From: Baylisascaris procyonis
Lineage: Eukaryota; Nematoda; Chromadorea; Rhabditida; Ascarididae
Length of the DNA: 64,000 bases
Assembly (NCBI GenBank): GCA_037389465.1
Contig: JAZARR010000214.1
Coordinates: 4,960,001-5,024,000, forward strand
Reading direction: 5' to 3'
A program made the position numbers and the translations under genes. The notes under the pieces were generated by a model that saw only the letters and a list, made by a program, of their open reading frames with translations, had not been told where the DNA came from and ran no database searches. This document shows positions 1-11,483 of the stretch, in pieces; positions within the stretch are counted from its first letter, which is position 1, and the number at the start of each line of letters is the position of its first letter.

Positions 1-3000
1 CCAATTCTACAACGTGCGAATATTATACCTTTTTTCTCAGCAAGGCAACCATCGACGGGAGGTCAGGATGCGAACAACTGATCAACTTTTCAATCAATTT
101 CATTTCAACCGACAGATTGGCTGGACAAAATCCTCTACCAAAACACCAACAGTGAATCAAACTAACCGACGATCAATGAACACTTCAAATGAGGAGAAAT
201 TTATGCTTACCATATTGTTCGTATTGCTTTAAAGTAGTCGTTACCGTTGCCTGTGGATTATCGGTATGTGCATTGAACGTATTCGATTGACCAAAATTTT
301 TCTCTTTTAATTTTTGCAATTTACCACTGAGAGATGAATGAATTCCGATATGTTGAAATAGGGTTGCTCCTCGAAGACGATAATCCTTCGACATCTATAA
401 TGATTTCTCTTTTCGATGAGTACTTATATCAATGATAGAATTTCAGTAATATCATTCAAAAATATATAATAAACGAGCAATACATTTTAAATAATTTTCA
501 ACATTTCTTTAATAGAAAATTAAAGATAAAATTCATATTGCGTTTAAATTGCTTCATATCATTTTAAATGTTTTTATATCAATGAATATAAGCAATAGCA
601 AATAAATATATTAATATTATATATAAGTGATAAAAATGATCTTATCATATATTATTCAAACAACATCGTGATTTATCTTCATCTTCAAATACTAGCAAAA
701 TCTAATAGCTATTTAACTAATGCATGCACAATCTATAGCAAATTGGGGCATAAAATCAAAATTTCACATAGATCATTGTGCCAAAAAGCTCATATCATTG
801 TCATTAGAGTGTTTATTCACCAAAAATAATTTTCCTACTAAATGAAATCAAATAAAACGATGATCTCAGCATATTTATTGTCTATAAGGCGTCACTTCAA
901 TAATAAAATATCTATGCGACCTTAGTATAGCCTTATAAGATGCCTAATTAATGTGCGTTCAACCTCTTCAAATTTACTTATATATAATCAAATAGATGAA
1001 AGAATTTACCATGCTGCAGTTTCTTGCCATTTCGAAGAGTCGACAATAGCGATCGATAAACACCGTGTCGAGAATCCAATCGACAGGTTTATAGCGATAA
1101 AGAAGAGCAATATAATAAATCAAATAGGGCAAATCGTATGCATGAAACAATTTGCCGATGAAACCAAGCGAGGCGAACTCAACGGCGAACCATTTCTGTT
1201 GTGCCTTCTCACGAATAAATGTCTCGATTTTTTCCATATAACCTGGCTTAGCCAAGATATCATCTTCCACTTGTAAATAATATTCACCTATTTCAAAAAA
1301 AAACGAAGTTAGTAAAGCATTTCATCTCAATCATTTCGGTCCATAAAATCTTAAGTTTCAGAGAATATTACTCTCGATATAAATACCCTCAAGAAAGCCA
1401 GAAAGCGAATTCTGAAAATCAACTAACATTTCAAATCCGTCTAACGTCTGTTCAAAATTCTTAGGCATCCAAATGATTTAACATCTCTGAGCTGCCCAAT
1501 AATATCTAAGATTCCTAATCGAGAGAAATTGATCCAGAATTTACGTTTCTAGGCATCTTAATTGTGTTTAGTCAAAATAAAGTGACTTAGTATGTGCTGC
1601 GCATAATTTACATATATAGCATAGCTGCAGCAACTTTGAGTTCAAATAAAAACTATGGTTTTTGAAGTATTACAACAATTTGAGTATTTCCTATGCCAAC
1701 TCTACTATGAGGTTTGAGGTTTTTATAAAGGCTGCAACTATATACGTGTATCCCTTTATACTCTGTTACCAGCGACCCAAGACATGTTCATGATGAAGTT
1801 TTTGAATTGCAAATGTGCTAATGCAAACACTTTAAGCTCTGGCATAATTCCGAACTGGTAACATCCGTTATGAAGAAAATTAAAGGCACAATAAAACAAA
1901 CGATAAAACAATGGGACTGTGGCAATTTTTGGACGAACTGATCAAAAATTTTTGTAAGTATCCATACTTATTTCGATAGATGGCCACTGCGGATCCCCAG
2001 GTCTTTGAAAGGTACGCTTTTCACTATTATGAAAAAACACATAAGGAGTATAAAAATCGTAGAAAATCCCAATGATGGGCTCCTCATGATGGGCAATAGA
2101 TCTGCGCACAATGTTCATCAACGAATACAAAGAATTGCGCAAACCAAGTCCACGACAATAAAGCATAAGAAAAAGATAGTCAAGATTTTGCTTCGTTCTC
2201 CAATACATTCGTTGTGGTGAATCACCCAGATTCGGCTCTGTAGCATTCAAATCAGGTGGGTACCATTCATGAGGAGGTACGATAATCTAGAAATGAGTTG
2301 TTTATTTATAATGCAGTGATCGAATAGATTGGAAAAGCATAGCTTTAGTCATTCTATATCTCACTATTGTTTGAAGCTTTCACATTTTTGACAACGGCTA
2401 ATTAATTCTATCACTAACGAACGCCTAATGAAAATAGTTGGCTTCACATTGCAGCCAAATTCAAAATCTTATGCCACAATCGGAAAAATTTTATTTGGCA
2501 TTCGAGAGAAATAAACTCTTCTCATAATTTCAGACCAGCTCTAAATTTTAAATGACATATTCACTGCGGATCCCATCGTCACCATTTTATTTCTGAAGCA
2601 ATCAGTGCGAAAATATTATAGCACAAAATTACATGACAAATGTCGCAACTACTTCTGAAATCAATGAACCCCCATGCAAGGGTTCTCATCGCTGTCTGGT
2701 AACAACAACCGGAAATGTGGTAAAATTATTGGTTCATTTCATCAAATGTCGGTTATTATTGGTTCTGTGATGTTGCAATAGTAGCCAACAATGTATACCT
2801 TCAATCGCAATGGTGAAAACGTAGGTTAAAACTGTAGAAACCAAAAGGCAGCTAGCTATGTGGGATTACCATTCATTGAGACTACCAAATATGTCAAGAT
2901 TCTAAAAAACGAAAAAAAAAGCAAAAAAATATTCACATGAAAGAGTCCACTGTTTAAGTATTCTTTGAAGTCAGCCTCGATAAGCGATATTTGTTCGTTT

Positions 3001-4058
3001 ACAATTGCTGAACTGGCACCATCTTGGCTACCAATCATAATGACAATCACCGCATTTCGTTGTTGTTCGAAACTCAAACCGAATGCGAGCGATTGCAATG
3101 TTGGCAATAGATACGATTCCTAAACTCAGCGCATAATCAAATAAACATCTCCTCAAGGAATGCATTGAATTCGCACAAAAGTTTTCATATATACTTGGCA
3201 CAGTGATTCGGTGAACGTGTTGTATGAAAATCGAGTTACATTTTGAGGAATGCAAAATAAATGTTTGAATCGTGATCTAGTTCATCAAGAGTGCACCCTT
3301 CCCGTACGTCTTGTAGAAAAGAAAAGTTATTTGGTTTCACATCAAGCCCATTCCCCGTTTCCCTCTGTACCACCCTGAGGGGAGGGAGGGATGAGTCGTC
3401 GCATATAGATGGGGCAATAACTTCCCTTCAAGCATAGGCACCTACCCTTTTCTAGTTCTTGGTCAAAAAAGCGAACATTCAAATATCCAGAACGCAACAA
3501 CTCGAAAAGCAAAACTCGCAACTGAAGATTGAAACACACATGAGTATCTTCAATAAGCTGGAATTCATGTTTTTGCCTAAAAAAGCAAAAAATTTCGGGG
3601 AAAGTTGTGCCGTTAAAGAGACCTAATTGCTCAGCGCTCTTCGCTTCTGAACGAAAGAGTTTTTTTAGTATTGCTCGAATTGATTTTGAAATGCGGAGAG
3701 ATTCTACACTAAGGAATTTGAAATTAGACAGGCATAACCATAATTTTGACTGTTTGGATCAAAAACGAATTTCAAACATAATAAAAAAGTAACCGAATAG
3801 AACGGACTTTCGAACTCAAACTTCACTGAAAGCGGAGAAAGCAGGAAGTGCTGCGAAACGTGATTAGCGGAGCGAGATCAAATTTTTTGGTGAATGTGTG
3901 TGATGAAAAGAACTACAGTTGAAATAAGTGAAATGGGTGGAAAATATCCTTGGAATATTCGATCCTATTGATGCATCGGTAGATCGTCAGATTAGGTCAC
4001 TCTATGGTAATTGTGCTGGAGATTTCGGGATAACTAGATCTTTAATCGCCGCTGTGTA

Positions 4059-4103
<45 letters not shown>

Positions 4104-5824
4104 AGGATATGTGTACAGGATGACTCAGACGTAGATAATTATGTCGCTGCCCTATGAACGAGGAGGGAACAGTTAACGAATATGAGTTTACTGAACCGAC
4201 GCAATGCACTGATTAACTGAGGTGGTGGGCTGAACCCGTTGAATTAATGTTTGACTGAACTGGGCGGTGAAAAAAACCATCAGAATATCCGAATCAATGC
4301 ATGTAAACGCAAGCGGGTTTGAAACAGGCAGCAACAAGCAGCCATACAACCGCAGGAAAGGCCGCAATATAATACGCAAAGAGGAACAAATAACATCAAG
4401 GTCAATATATGCAAAATGAGTGGCAGCGCGGTCGTTCATCACAGTTATCTTATGCAAAAGACAAATAATGCTTACCTTCTCTCTGGGAACTGTGGGCACT
4501 CCAATAACGAGATGCCTCTTTGAAGGGACGCGATTGCTTGGATAAATCAATGACGGTTGCAATGCATTAGGATTATTCGCTAAATAAGGCAGAAGTTCTT
4601 CGAACAATGGCACTACAACCTTATCACTCTGAAATATTGCTTGAAAAGAAATGTTGACAACAATAATGGATAACGATTTCTAACGGGTAACGATTTGCCA
4701 AGCCAAGGCCGTAGCTTGGCTGAAGACAGATACATAAAGAAAAGAGTGGAAGGGAATGAGTGGAAATGCTCACTAGTGCCAAATTATTGCATAAAATCAA
4801 GTAATGCTATGAAGTGAAGATTTAGCTTTCTGTTGGGAAAGCATTAAAAGCGAGCGATTCGTTAGCGATGGGTGAGGAGGCGATTGCTGGAGGAATGCTG
4901 TATCAGTGAGCTATTTGAGATGTTTTCATCTGCCAATGTTTTTTGCTTGGATCACATTAATCGTACATCTCTAGCCATCTATTATTTTCGCCCAATTTTT
5001 GGCTTAAATATTTCCCACAATAGCTTAGCATAAAAATATAGCAAATAAATGAGAAATACTCTGGCTATTAAACGTCATATATAAGGGCGATTTTAGTGAC
5101 AAAAGAAGACTATAGAACGGTTGATTTAAGCCATACATAATAGCAAAGTAATGAAACATCTCATTCCTGTCAATTTAACACGATGATTTAGAAACTGTTT
5201 CAGATGTACATTTCTAATTAAAAGATTCTCAAATTTTATGCACATTAATAATCAGTTTAGATTATCGTAAATGAAATTCAATAAGGTTGATGTTTTATTA
5301 CTTGCAAAAATATTAAAGCTAACTCGTCCGTCCTTGTCAATTAACGTTCAAAATGTTTTTTCTTTGCTCCGCTTCCCTCCCTTCTCCCCAACCCGCTTTA
5401 ACAAGGAGGAAATATTTGAGGAATTTGGTGCACTTTTCGGAAAATTCTTTCTCTTATTTAGAAAATGTTGGAACATTTATTCATTCACCGCACAATTTCA
5501 AATATTATTTAGTGTCCCTCAAAAAAAATTTATACTTTCTCTCATAAAGCATTCTTAGACAAACAAACAATTCGGTACCTGAGGAGAGTGTTGACGCTCG
5601 ATCAGATGAGACTCAGTTCTTGTAGTTACTATTTGCACATCCATATAATCGGCAATAGATTCTGCTTTCGTAGCGGCTGTTATTGTGTTTCTAATAATAT
5701 GGGTACGATCATTGAGTAAAGAAAGAGAATAAACCACACACATGAAAGCGATGAGCAAAAAAATAGTGATTAACCAAGTTTGTAGAGGAAGACGTTGGAA
5801 TGGTGAAATTCGCATCCGCAACAT
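1..5824 (-). CDS. MGAT4: Alpha-1,3-mannosyl-glycoprotein 4-beta-N-acetylglucosaminyltransferase (GnT-IV, GT54), 3' part off the left edge
   Basis: Golgi enzyme that adds a beta-1,4-linked GlcNAc to the alpha-1,3 mannose arm of N-glycans (family knowledge). Exons on the minus strand: 5824-5579, 4628-4476, 3119-2937, 2286-2145, 1287-1010, 394-211; all borders are GT..AG and phases agree, giving 395 codons so far. Exon 1 encodes a short basic N-terminus and one hydrophobic segment (about residues 17-37), a type II signal anchor. Exons 2-3 carry VIGVPTVPREK followed by ESYLLPTLQSL; exon 4 carries WRTKQNLDYLFLML; exon 5 carries the metal-binding VEDDI (EDD about 249-251), LGFIGKLFHA and KPVDWILD; exon 6 carries LFQHIGIHSSLSGKLQKL. 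Human GnT-IVs are about 535 residues, so roughly 130 C-terminal residues should lie left of position 1. The exon after 211 was not placed; an open stretch at about 136-30 has plausible splice borders but no family match. An acceptor-like TTTAG abuts the ATG. Confidence 0.9.
4062..4100. repeat. (TA)n microsatellite in MGAT4 intron 2
   Basis: Uninterrupted TA dinucleotide run of about 39 bases, lying inside the intron between the exons ending at 4476 and starting at 3119. One of five long TA runs in the window. Confidence 0.95.
4137..4457. repeat. Dispersed repeat, copy A (MGAT4 intron)
   Basis: About 320 bases that align in the same plus-strand orientation with 41,084-41,430. Shared blocks include GAGTTTACTGAA with a following GCGC-type stretch, a CGGGTTTGAA / CCGGTTTGAA block, GGCGCAATATAA-type and TATGCAAAATGAGT blocks, and a GCGCGGTC-(A/G)TTCATC / GCGCGGTCACTCATC end. 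Copies differ by substitutions and a purine-rich insertion in copy B. Class unknown; could be a nonautonomous transposable element. Confidence 0.65.
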
Positions 5825-5834
5825 CTAAACATTA
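5825..5834 (-). promoter_or_regulatory. Possible trans-splice acceptor before MGAT4 ATG
   Basis: On the minus strand the sequence reads TAATGTTTAG directly before the ATG at 5824. It resembles a 3' splice site and could receive a spliced leader; it could equally be a cis acceptor for an upstream 5' exon. Confidence 0.35.
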
Positions 5835-7615
5835 TTCATTATTAAAGTTGTGCATCGGATACCAGAGAATGTGCTTCAAAATAACAGCCATTTGATTACG
5901 CACCTGAAAAGGTGTCGCTACAACGTTCTCCTCAAGCCTATTTACCAACACGGATATGATTTGTATTTTTTTTTGTAAGGAATTGACAGTTTATAGGGAT
6001 GAAGATATCGCAACATCACCTTGATCTTCCTGAACAAATCACATTGCCAAGATAAGCGCTAGCAGTTAATCCCACTAAAGTCCATTTGAAGATGCCTAGA
6101 TGTTCCGCTTTCCTTAACTGAAAAGGCATCAGAACATTCATTAAAATCCAGTTTATCAACGTTGATCTTATCAGCAAATCCAGCTTATTCATATCCTAGT
6201 TGCTCATGTTGTAAATTACGACATTTGTGCCGGCAAAAATACATTGAATGACGCTGAACCATTAGCGACTCCAATTAAGATACTTCTACGCTGTACTCAA
6301 TAGCGTTTAGCATAGAATCGACATATGACTACAGACATTTGCACCAAAAACTACTCGATTCAATCAACACTCATTAAAGGACGTTAGCTTTAGCATCAAC
6401 ACTTTTATAGTCACAACTGAAGCAGTGACAATGAGAAAAGATAAGACTGATGCACTTTTGAGCGCTTCTATTTGAGGCAAAGTAATCCCTCTAAAAGGCA
6501 TTGAGTGATTGAATCCTCTCAAGCAAATAGGACAAACGAGTGCAGGCAGCTTAATGATTGAATAGCCAACATGGATGAATGGCGTTGCAAAAAAAAAGAA
6601 CATAATATCACCTCTGTTATCATCAAATGGCATTGTCCGCTCACTTCCTCCCCTCCCCCCTCTCCCGTCCTTTCACATGGACAATCTTTACACTAACCAA
6701 GCATCTTCGACTACTCATTCTCCCACCATAAATATACAAAGGATTTATAGTTTTAAAATATTCAAAGACTGACTTTCCAGATTCCGAAGTAAAAATTAAC
6801 AGCAAAATGTGGAACATCTCTCGATGGCATTGCCAGCCCCATCCCCTCCCTTCCCCCGACATTAAGGGCAAAAGCTTCCACATGTGGGAATCACTTAGTA
6901 TAAAGACGATTAACAATTGATGCGTCAATGCGTTTGAATATTTGACTATAATATTAGTATTTAACTTCTCAACTTCGATGATGTGATAATCAGTGATCAA
7001 TCGAATTTCAAATCGAAAAAAAAAAAAAACATAATCGCAAGGGATTTTTCTACTACGCATCCAAAATCCTACTATCGATTTATTATGATTTATTTAAAAA
7101 TCTTTCGACAGGTGATAACCATAAGATATGGTACTTTAATTTCAGTAATATCAAATTTAATTAAACAGGACAGAAATTCACTTAAGTTGATAAAATATTA
7201 CTTATATTTCGCTTGTGATTTCATATTATTTTACAACCATTAGAGGCGTATCAATATCGATTCTCATGAAAACTTTGTACGAAACATCTGAACAAACGCA
7301 TATAATTCATACTATCCCTATTGTATATAAATGAAAATTCTTCTAAAAATTTATTGAATTATCTTCTCTATTACTATTTTTTTATAAGAACTCCAATAAA
7401 ATATTTTGTGCAATTATATTTTGTAATATTTTTAATTATTTCATATTTGTATTATTTCTGCTTACGGGTAGTAAATACTTTTACCGCATTAATTGCCTAG
7501 GAAAATAACGATATCGTTCCTAGTTCTTTCATCTAGCGTATTCCGATCTCTCTTCACCCTCCTTCTTCCTCCTCCCCTCTAATAAATCAATTCGAGAACA
7601 AAATAATGGGCTTAC
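5835..7615. other. Region upstream of MGAT4, no confident gene
   Basis: About 1.8 kb of AT-rich sequence between the MGAT4 start and the orphan exon at 7.6 kb. It has several open frames on both strands that are rich in homopolymers or low complexity. The only pieces with good splice borders are the minus-strand cassette at 6117-6043 (separate entry) and a short segment after a CCTTTTCAG acceptor near 5,923. None matched a family I recognise. Confidence 0.5.
6043..6117 (-). other. Candidate exon, hydrophobic 25-codon cassette, unassigned
   Basis: On the minus strand a strong acceptor (GATGCCTTTTCAG) is followed by 25 open codons reading LRKAEHLGIFKWTLVGL and then a hydrophobic stretch, up to a GT donor after GGCAAT. 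The phase (0/0) would allow splicing to the MGAT4 ATG exon at 5824, giving an extended N-terminus, but GnT-IV does not need it. It may be chance or belong to a short gene whose other exons I cannot link. Confidence 0.2.
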
Positions 7616-7683
7616 CTTCTTTATTCGTGATCGTATTATTGATAACGATAACATTGTCTGCACTCATAAAAAATGCGCAGTTT
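7616..7683 (-). other. Orphan first-exon-like sequence
   Basis: On the minus strand: acceptor TTATTGCAG, 16 bases, ATG at 7667, 17 codons (MSADNVIVINNTITNKE), then a strong donor AAG|GTAAGC, leaving phase 1. This is the same arrangement as the starts of the reliable genes (acceptor shortly before the ATG, then a small first exon). The coding frame is the only open one through the segment. No downstream exon could be joined with confidence. It might be a 5' exon of a short gene lying between 5.9 and 7.6 kb, or an alternative leader. Confidence 0.3.
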
Positions 7684-10600
7684 CTGCAATAATTTCATCA
7701 AATATTAACTCATAAAATTCAAGCAAAGAGTATCAAGAGGGCTAGTTCATATCACATTTCAAAAGTTCGAAATTTAAGCATCCCAACGGCGATCTAGATT
7801 ACATCCGGTTCCAGGTGTGGCCGGAAACCTGACTGTGTCCAAAGAAAGGATATATGGAAATGAATTAAACGTGATCCCGGCCTCGATCATGTGACCAGCT
7901 GCACGCTACTCAAAGCGAGATAGGTTTATCTAGTCTCCTTGTGGTCACAGGCCGAATTCGGACATTCCCGCCCCAAATCACAATCTAAACGGACCGCAAC
8001 AATGCACATAAATGTGAACGAACACCTATGTAAAATAAAGGAGAAAATCTTGCAAATTACATGCACTGTGATTTGAAATATGGAAAAAATAGAATTGTAT
8101 CAAACAGCAGTTGATCGACAAGCATGCGTCTTCATCTAGACCACTTCATTGTAAACAAACTAAACGTTCAGAAATATCATAGACAGTAGATCATGTAGAT
8201 CATCAAGAAGCGCCTACAATTGCAATCGATAGCCATAAGAAACGCGCTTTACATCCATAGCGATCTTTAAGCTAGCAGTGGACACTCAAAGTGACCTATA
8301 TTTCACATCCGAAATCACCGCAAATAAACAATTAAAACCGAAGAATTTGATGTGGAAAAACGATCTGGCTTTCCTAGGGAATGTTGTTGGGAAGATAGCG
8401 ATGCCTCAAATCTGCTCTCAGATAAAAAAAAAAACATCGCCAGGTCATCCTTAATAAAGCTCAGTCGGATATAAGAGAACACGATTAGATAAGCTAGATT
8501 ATAGGAAAGAAATGGATAGGTTTATGCATGGGAGCGAGTGCGGTCTGCGCAGCCGTATTCACTCGTTCGATTCTATTTTTAACTGATAGTTTCTAATAGT
8601 TGGCTGAGGAAATGAGGTAAAGCGCGCGCTCGAGTTCACGTTTTCCTCCATTCTTCTATAATTTTTTTCACGGTAGCACAATGCTTTTATATGCGTATCA
8701 ATTGAATACCCGTCTACCTCACGCAGTCTATTTCATTTCTTCTCCTCTCTTAAACAAGATGAGGAAGAAGTCGAAAGGAATAGATGGGGGGAACGAGAGA
8801 ATTATCGTCACAGTTTCGGAGCTTTCAGGAAATAAGCCACAATCAAACAAGCAAATAAGCATAAAAAGCTAGAAATTTCCCAAACAAACGCCGCAGTGGA
8901 ATAAAACGTTGAAAAATTCGTAAGAAAAGTTCTTCGAACGCAAAGGAAGTTTTACGCCTTTTCAAGTCAACGGAGTGACTCATCAAAGCGAATCATTTGC
9001 AAACTACTAAAAGAACACTGTTTTTAACAAAGATTCCGTTTGATTTTCAATTTCTATGATTAAAATCGATCTCCAACAATTAGAAATTAGATAACCAAAG
9101 ATTTTGGCACAAATATGAAGCGAAAACTCTCGTCCAAAATACTCAACAGTAAGAATTTCGGAAAACCAAAGGAAGCATTCGACTCTCATCTATGACCAAT
9201 CGAAAAAAAATATGAAAGAAAAAGCTTACAATTACCACTAATGCATCTCACTGATGACCGTTATAGAGTACAATGCCGGATGATACCAAAAAAAGGGAAA
9301 ATATTTTGGCAAAGCGGGGCTGAAGTTTTTATCGGATACTGTCCAGAACTTGGTGAAACCTCAACCTCGCAGAATCTTCGATTCACAGCCAATGGAACAT
9401 TATCGATTCATAGAATTTAAATTATCAAAAAATTTGCACGCATTCTAAACAAATCGATCTTTCATTATCTACTAGTCGAGTCACGAAAGGCCAATATCTT
9501 TTGTTGAATATTTTGTGTAAGCAATCTTATCTATCAATAAAAATATCAAGGCATTAGTTTGCATATTGCATTATTTATTTGTAATTTATAAGACCGGTTG
9601 GTTCAGTGAACGAAATAAAAAAGCGCACTTCATGCCAACTCCTCTAACCCACTTCTCCACTTCTCACTGAATGAGAGAAATGAACGCATATCTCAAAATA
9701 TGATGCAAATACAAGAGATGGTAAGCTGTAAAATTCATCTCAATGAATTTTATGAATTAACTGTTTGAATTTTTAGACATTACGTTTATTTGCAAAACTA
9801 CAGTGGCACCTCTTCTGAACAAGTACAGCACTAAGAAGTAGACGAGTACCAGCGTTGATCACTACGAGCACCTTTAGACGATGTTCCTCAGAAAGCCTCA
9901 AGAGCCCTCAAACATATCTGAGTGAGCGAAAAAACAAATTTATATTCTTCATGAAATATTACTGATAAATATTCATCTTTTCGCCATCTAATAGAGATTA
10001 TTTAAAATGTTTTCCTGAGCACTTCACTGCATATACCGCACATAACGAACATAAGTTACTTCATAGCAATACCTGCAATGTGGGCTTAGCGTTCAAGCTT
10101 GGAAGTAGACAATAATATCATCCAGCCTGTTCAGCATGGAAGATCGGTTCGTTAAGACTCTCTACGGTCGAAGGAAATCAGATTCCTTGGCACGCCTTAA
10201 CGACATTTTTCAATGAAAGTACACTAACTTTTGAATTATTTCGAACGAGTTTCGCCCTTGAAAATTCACAACTTCAACTAATTAAATTGCCGCTTGAAGT
10301 AGATTCACTCTCTCACTAAGTTTCTGTGGTTAAAGCTTTATGTTGCTTGAAATATTAGCGTTTTCCTTTCTGATTGAAAAATTCATGAAGACCGAATAAG
10401 CGATAAAATATACCAAATTCTCTATCACATTTTAATGATCTTTTTTTTTTAAATCGACAACTGAATATTTTTATCAAAACAATTTTCTTTAATTATAGAA
10501 TTTTTTAAGGAAGATCTCTCACCTTTTTATAAAAGTCGAAGCCTTAAAAATTTGTACTTCTTCAGGTAAGCTTTAATAATGAGGGCAGGAATTTTTGATA

Positions 10601-11440
10601 AAGAAAAAGTAAAGTTTGAAAAAAAGCCGTTTTTTTGGAAAAACAATTCACAAAGATATTATCAACCTTTGTTTTTTTCGCTTTCATTTCTCTTAACATG
10701 CACAGAGAACCTCAATGTCCTAATTCATGAAATTAGAGGGTGTAACATTATCAAACAATATCGATGACAAAAGATTTAAATTATAGAAATGATAAGTGAT
10801 AGAAATAGAGCTGAAATCAGAGCAAACTAAGATCAATGAACTCATAAAATCCATTAGTTATTTTGGAATCCTATATATAAGATTATTTCAGAACTGAAAA
10901 GAAAATGAAAAAAAAAGAAGCATAAATGAAAGCAAAATACACGAAAGAGCATAGATAATCTTAAGCAAAGAAACGTCTATTGCACTCGATAAATCAACGT
11001 TATTCGCATTTCTATTCGCCTTTTCAAATGGTTTATTTGCTTTTCGGAGCCTTTTTGTTATATTTCTCCCTTGAGCTTTTATGAAATATGCGGGAAATGT
11101 ATCAAACACAAAAAAAAAGAATTTCCTTGATTAAAGAATCAAAAACGAAAAAAAGAATAGTCGTTGAAATGAATTGAAATGTCGCAAAAAATTTTCCTTC
11201 AGAATTTTGAATGAATATAATGGTGATAATAAATGCTGAAATTATATATTTTAAGCAAGTGAAACTTGATCTTTGAATATTTTTCTTCATGCAAAAAAAA
11301 AAAAAATTATGCTATCTGAAAGACTGTTCATGAAAATGAAGAGCAGATTAAACAACAATGAGTGATTTTACTATTTTTAGAATGAATACATGTTTCGGAC
11401 TGCAAAATTTAATTGTCGTTTTCATGCCATCATTTACATA

Positions 11441-11483
<43 letters not shown>

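Noticed and set aside
953..1276. 107-codon plus-strand frame
   Set aside because: It is the antisense shadow of MGAT4 exon 5, whose minus-strand frame carries the VEDDI and LGFIGK motifs.
6641..7060. 139-codon minus-strand frame
   Set aside because: Low-complexity Phe runs and Gly/Arg runs from poly-T and CCCTCCC-type tracts; no family features.
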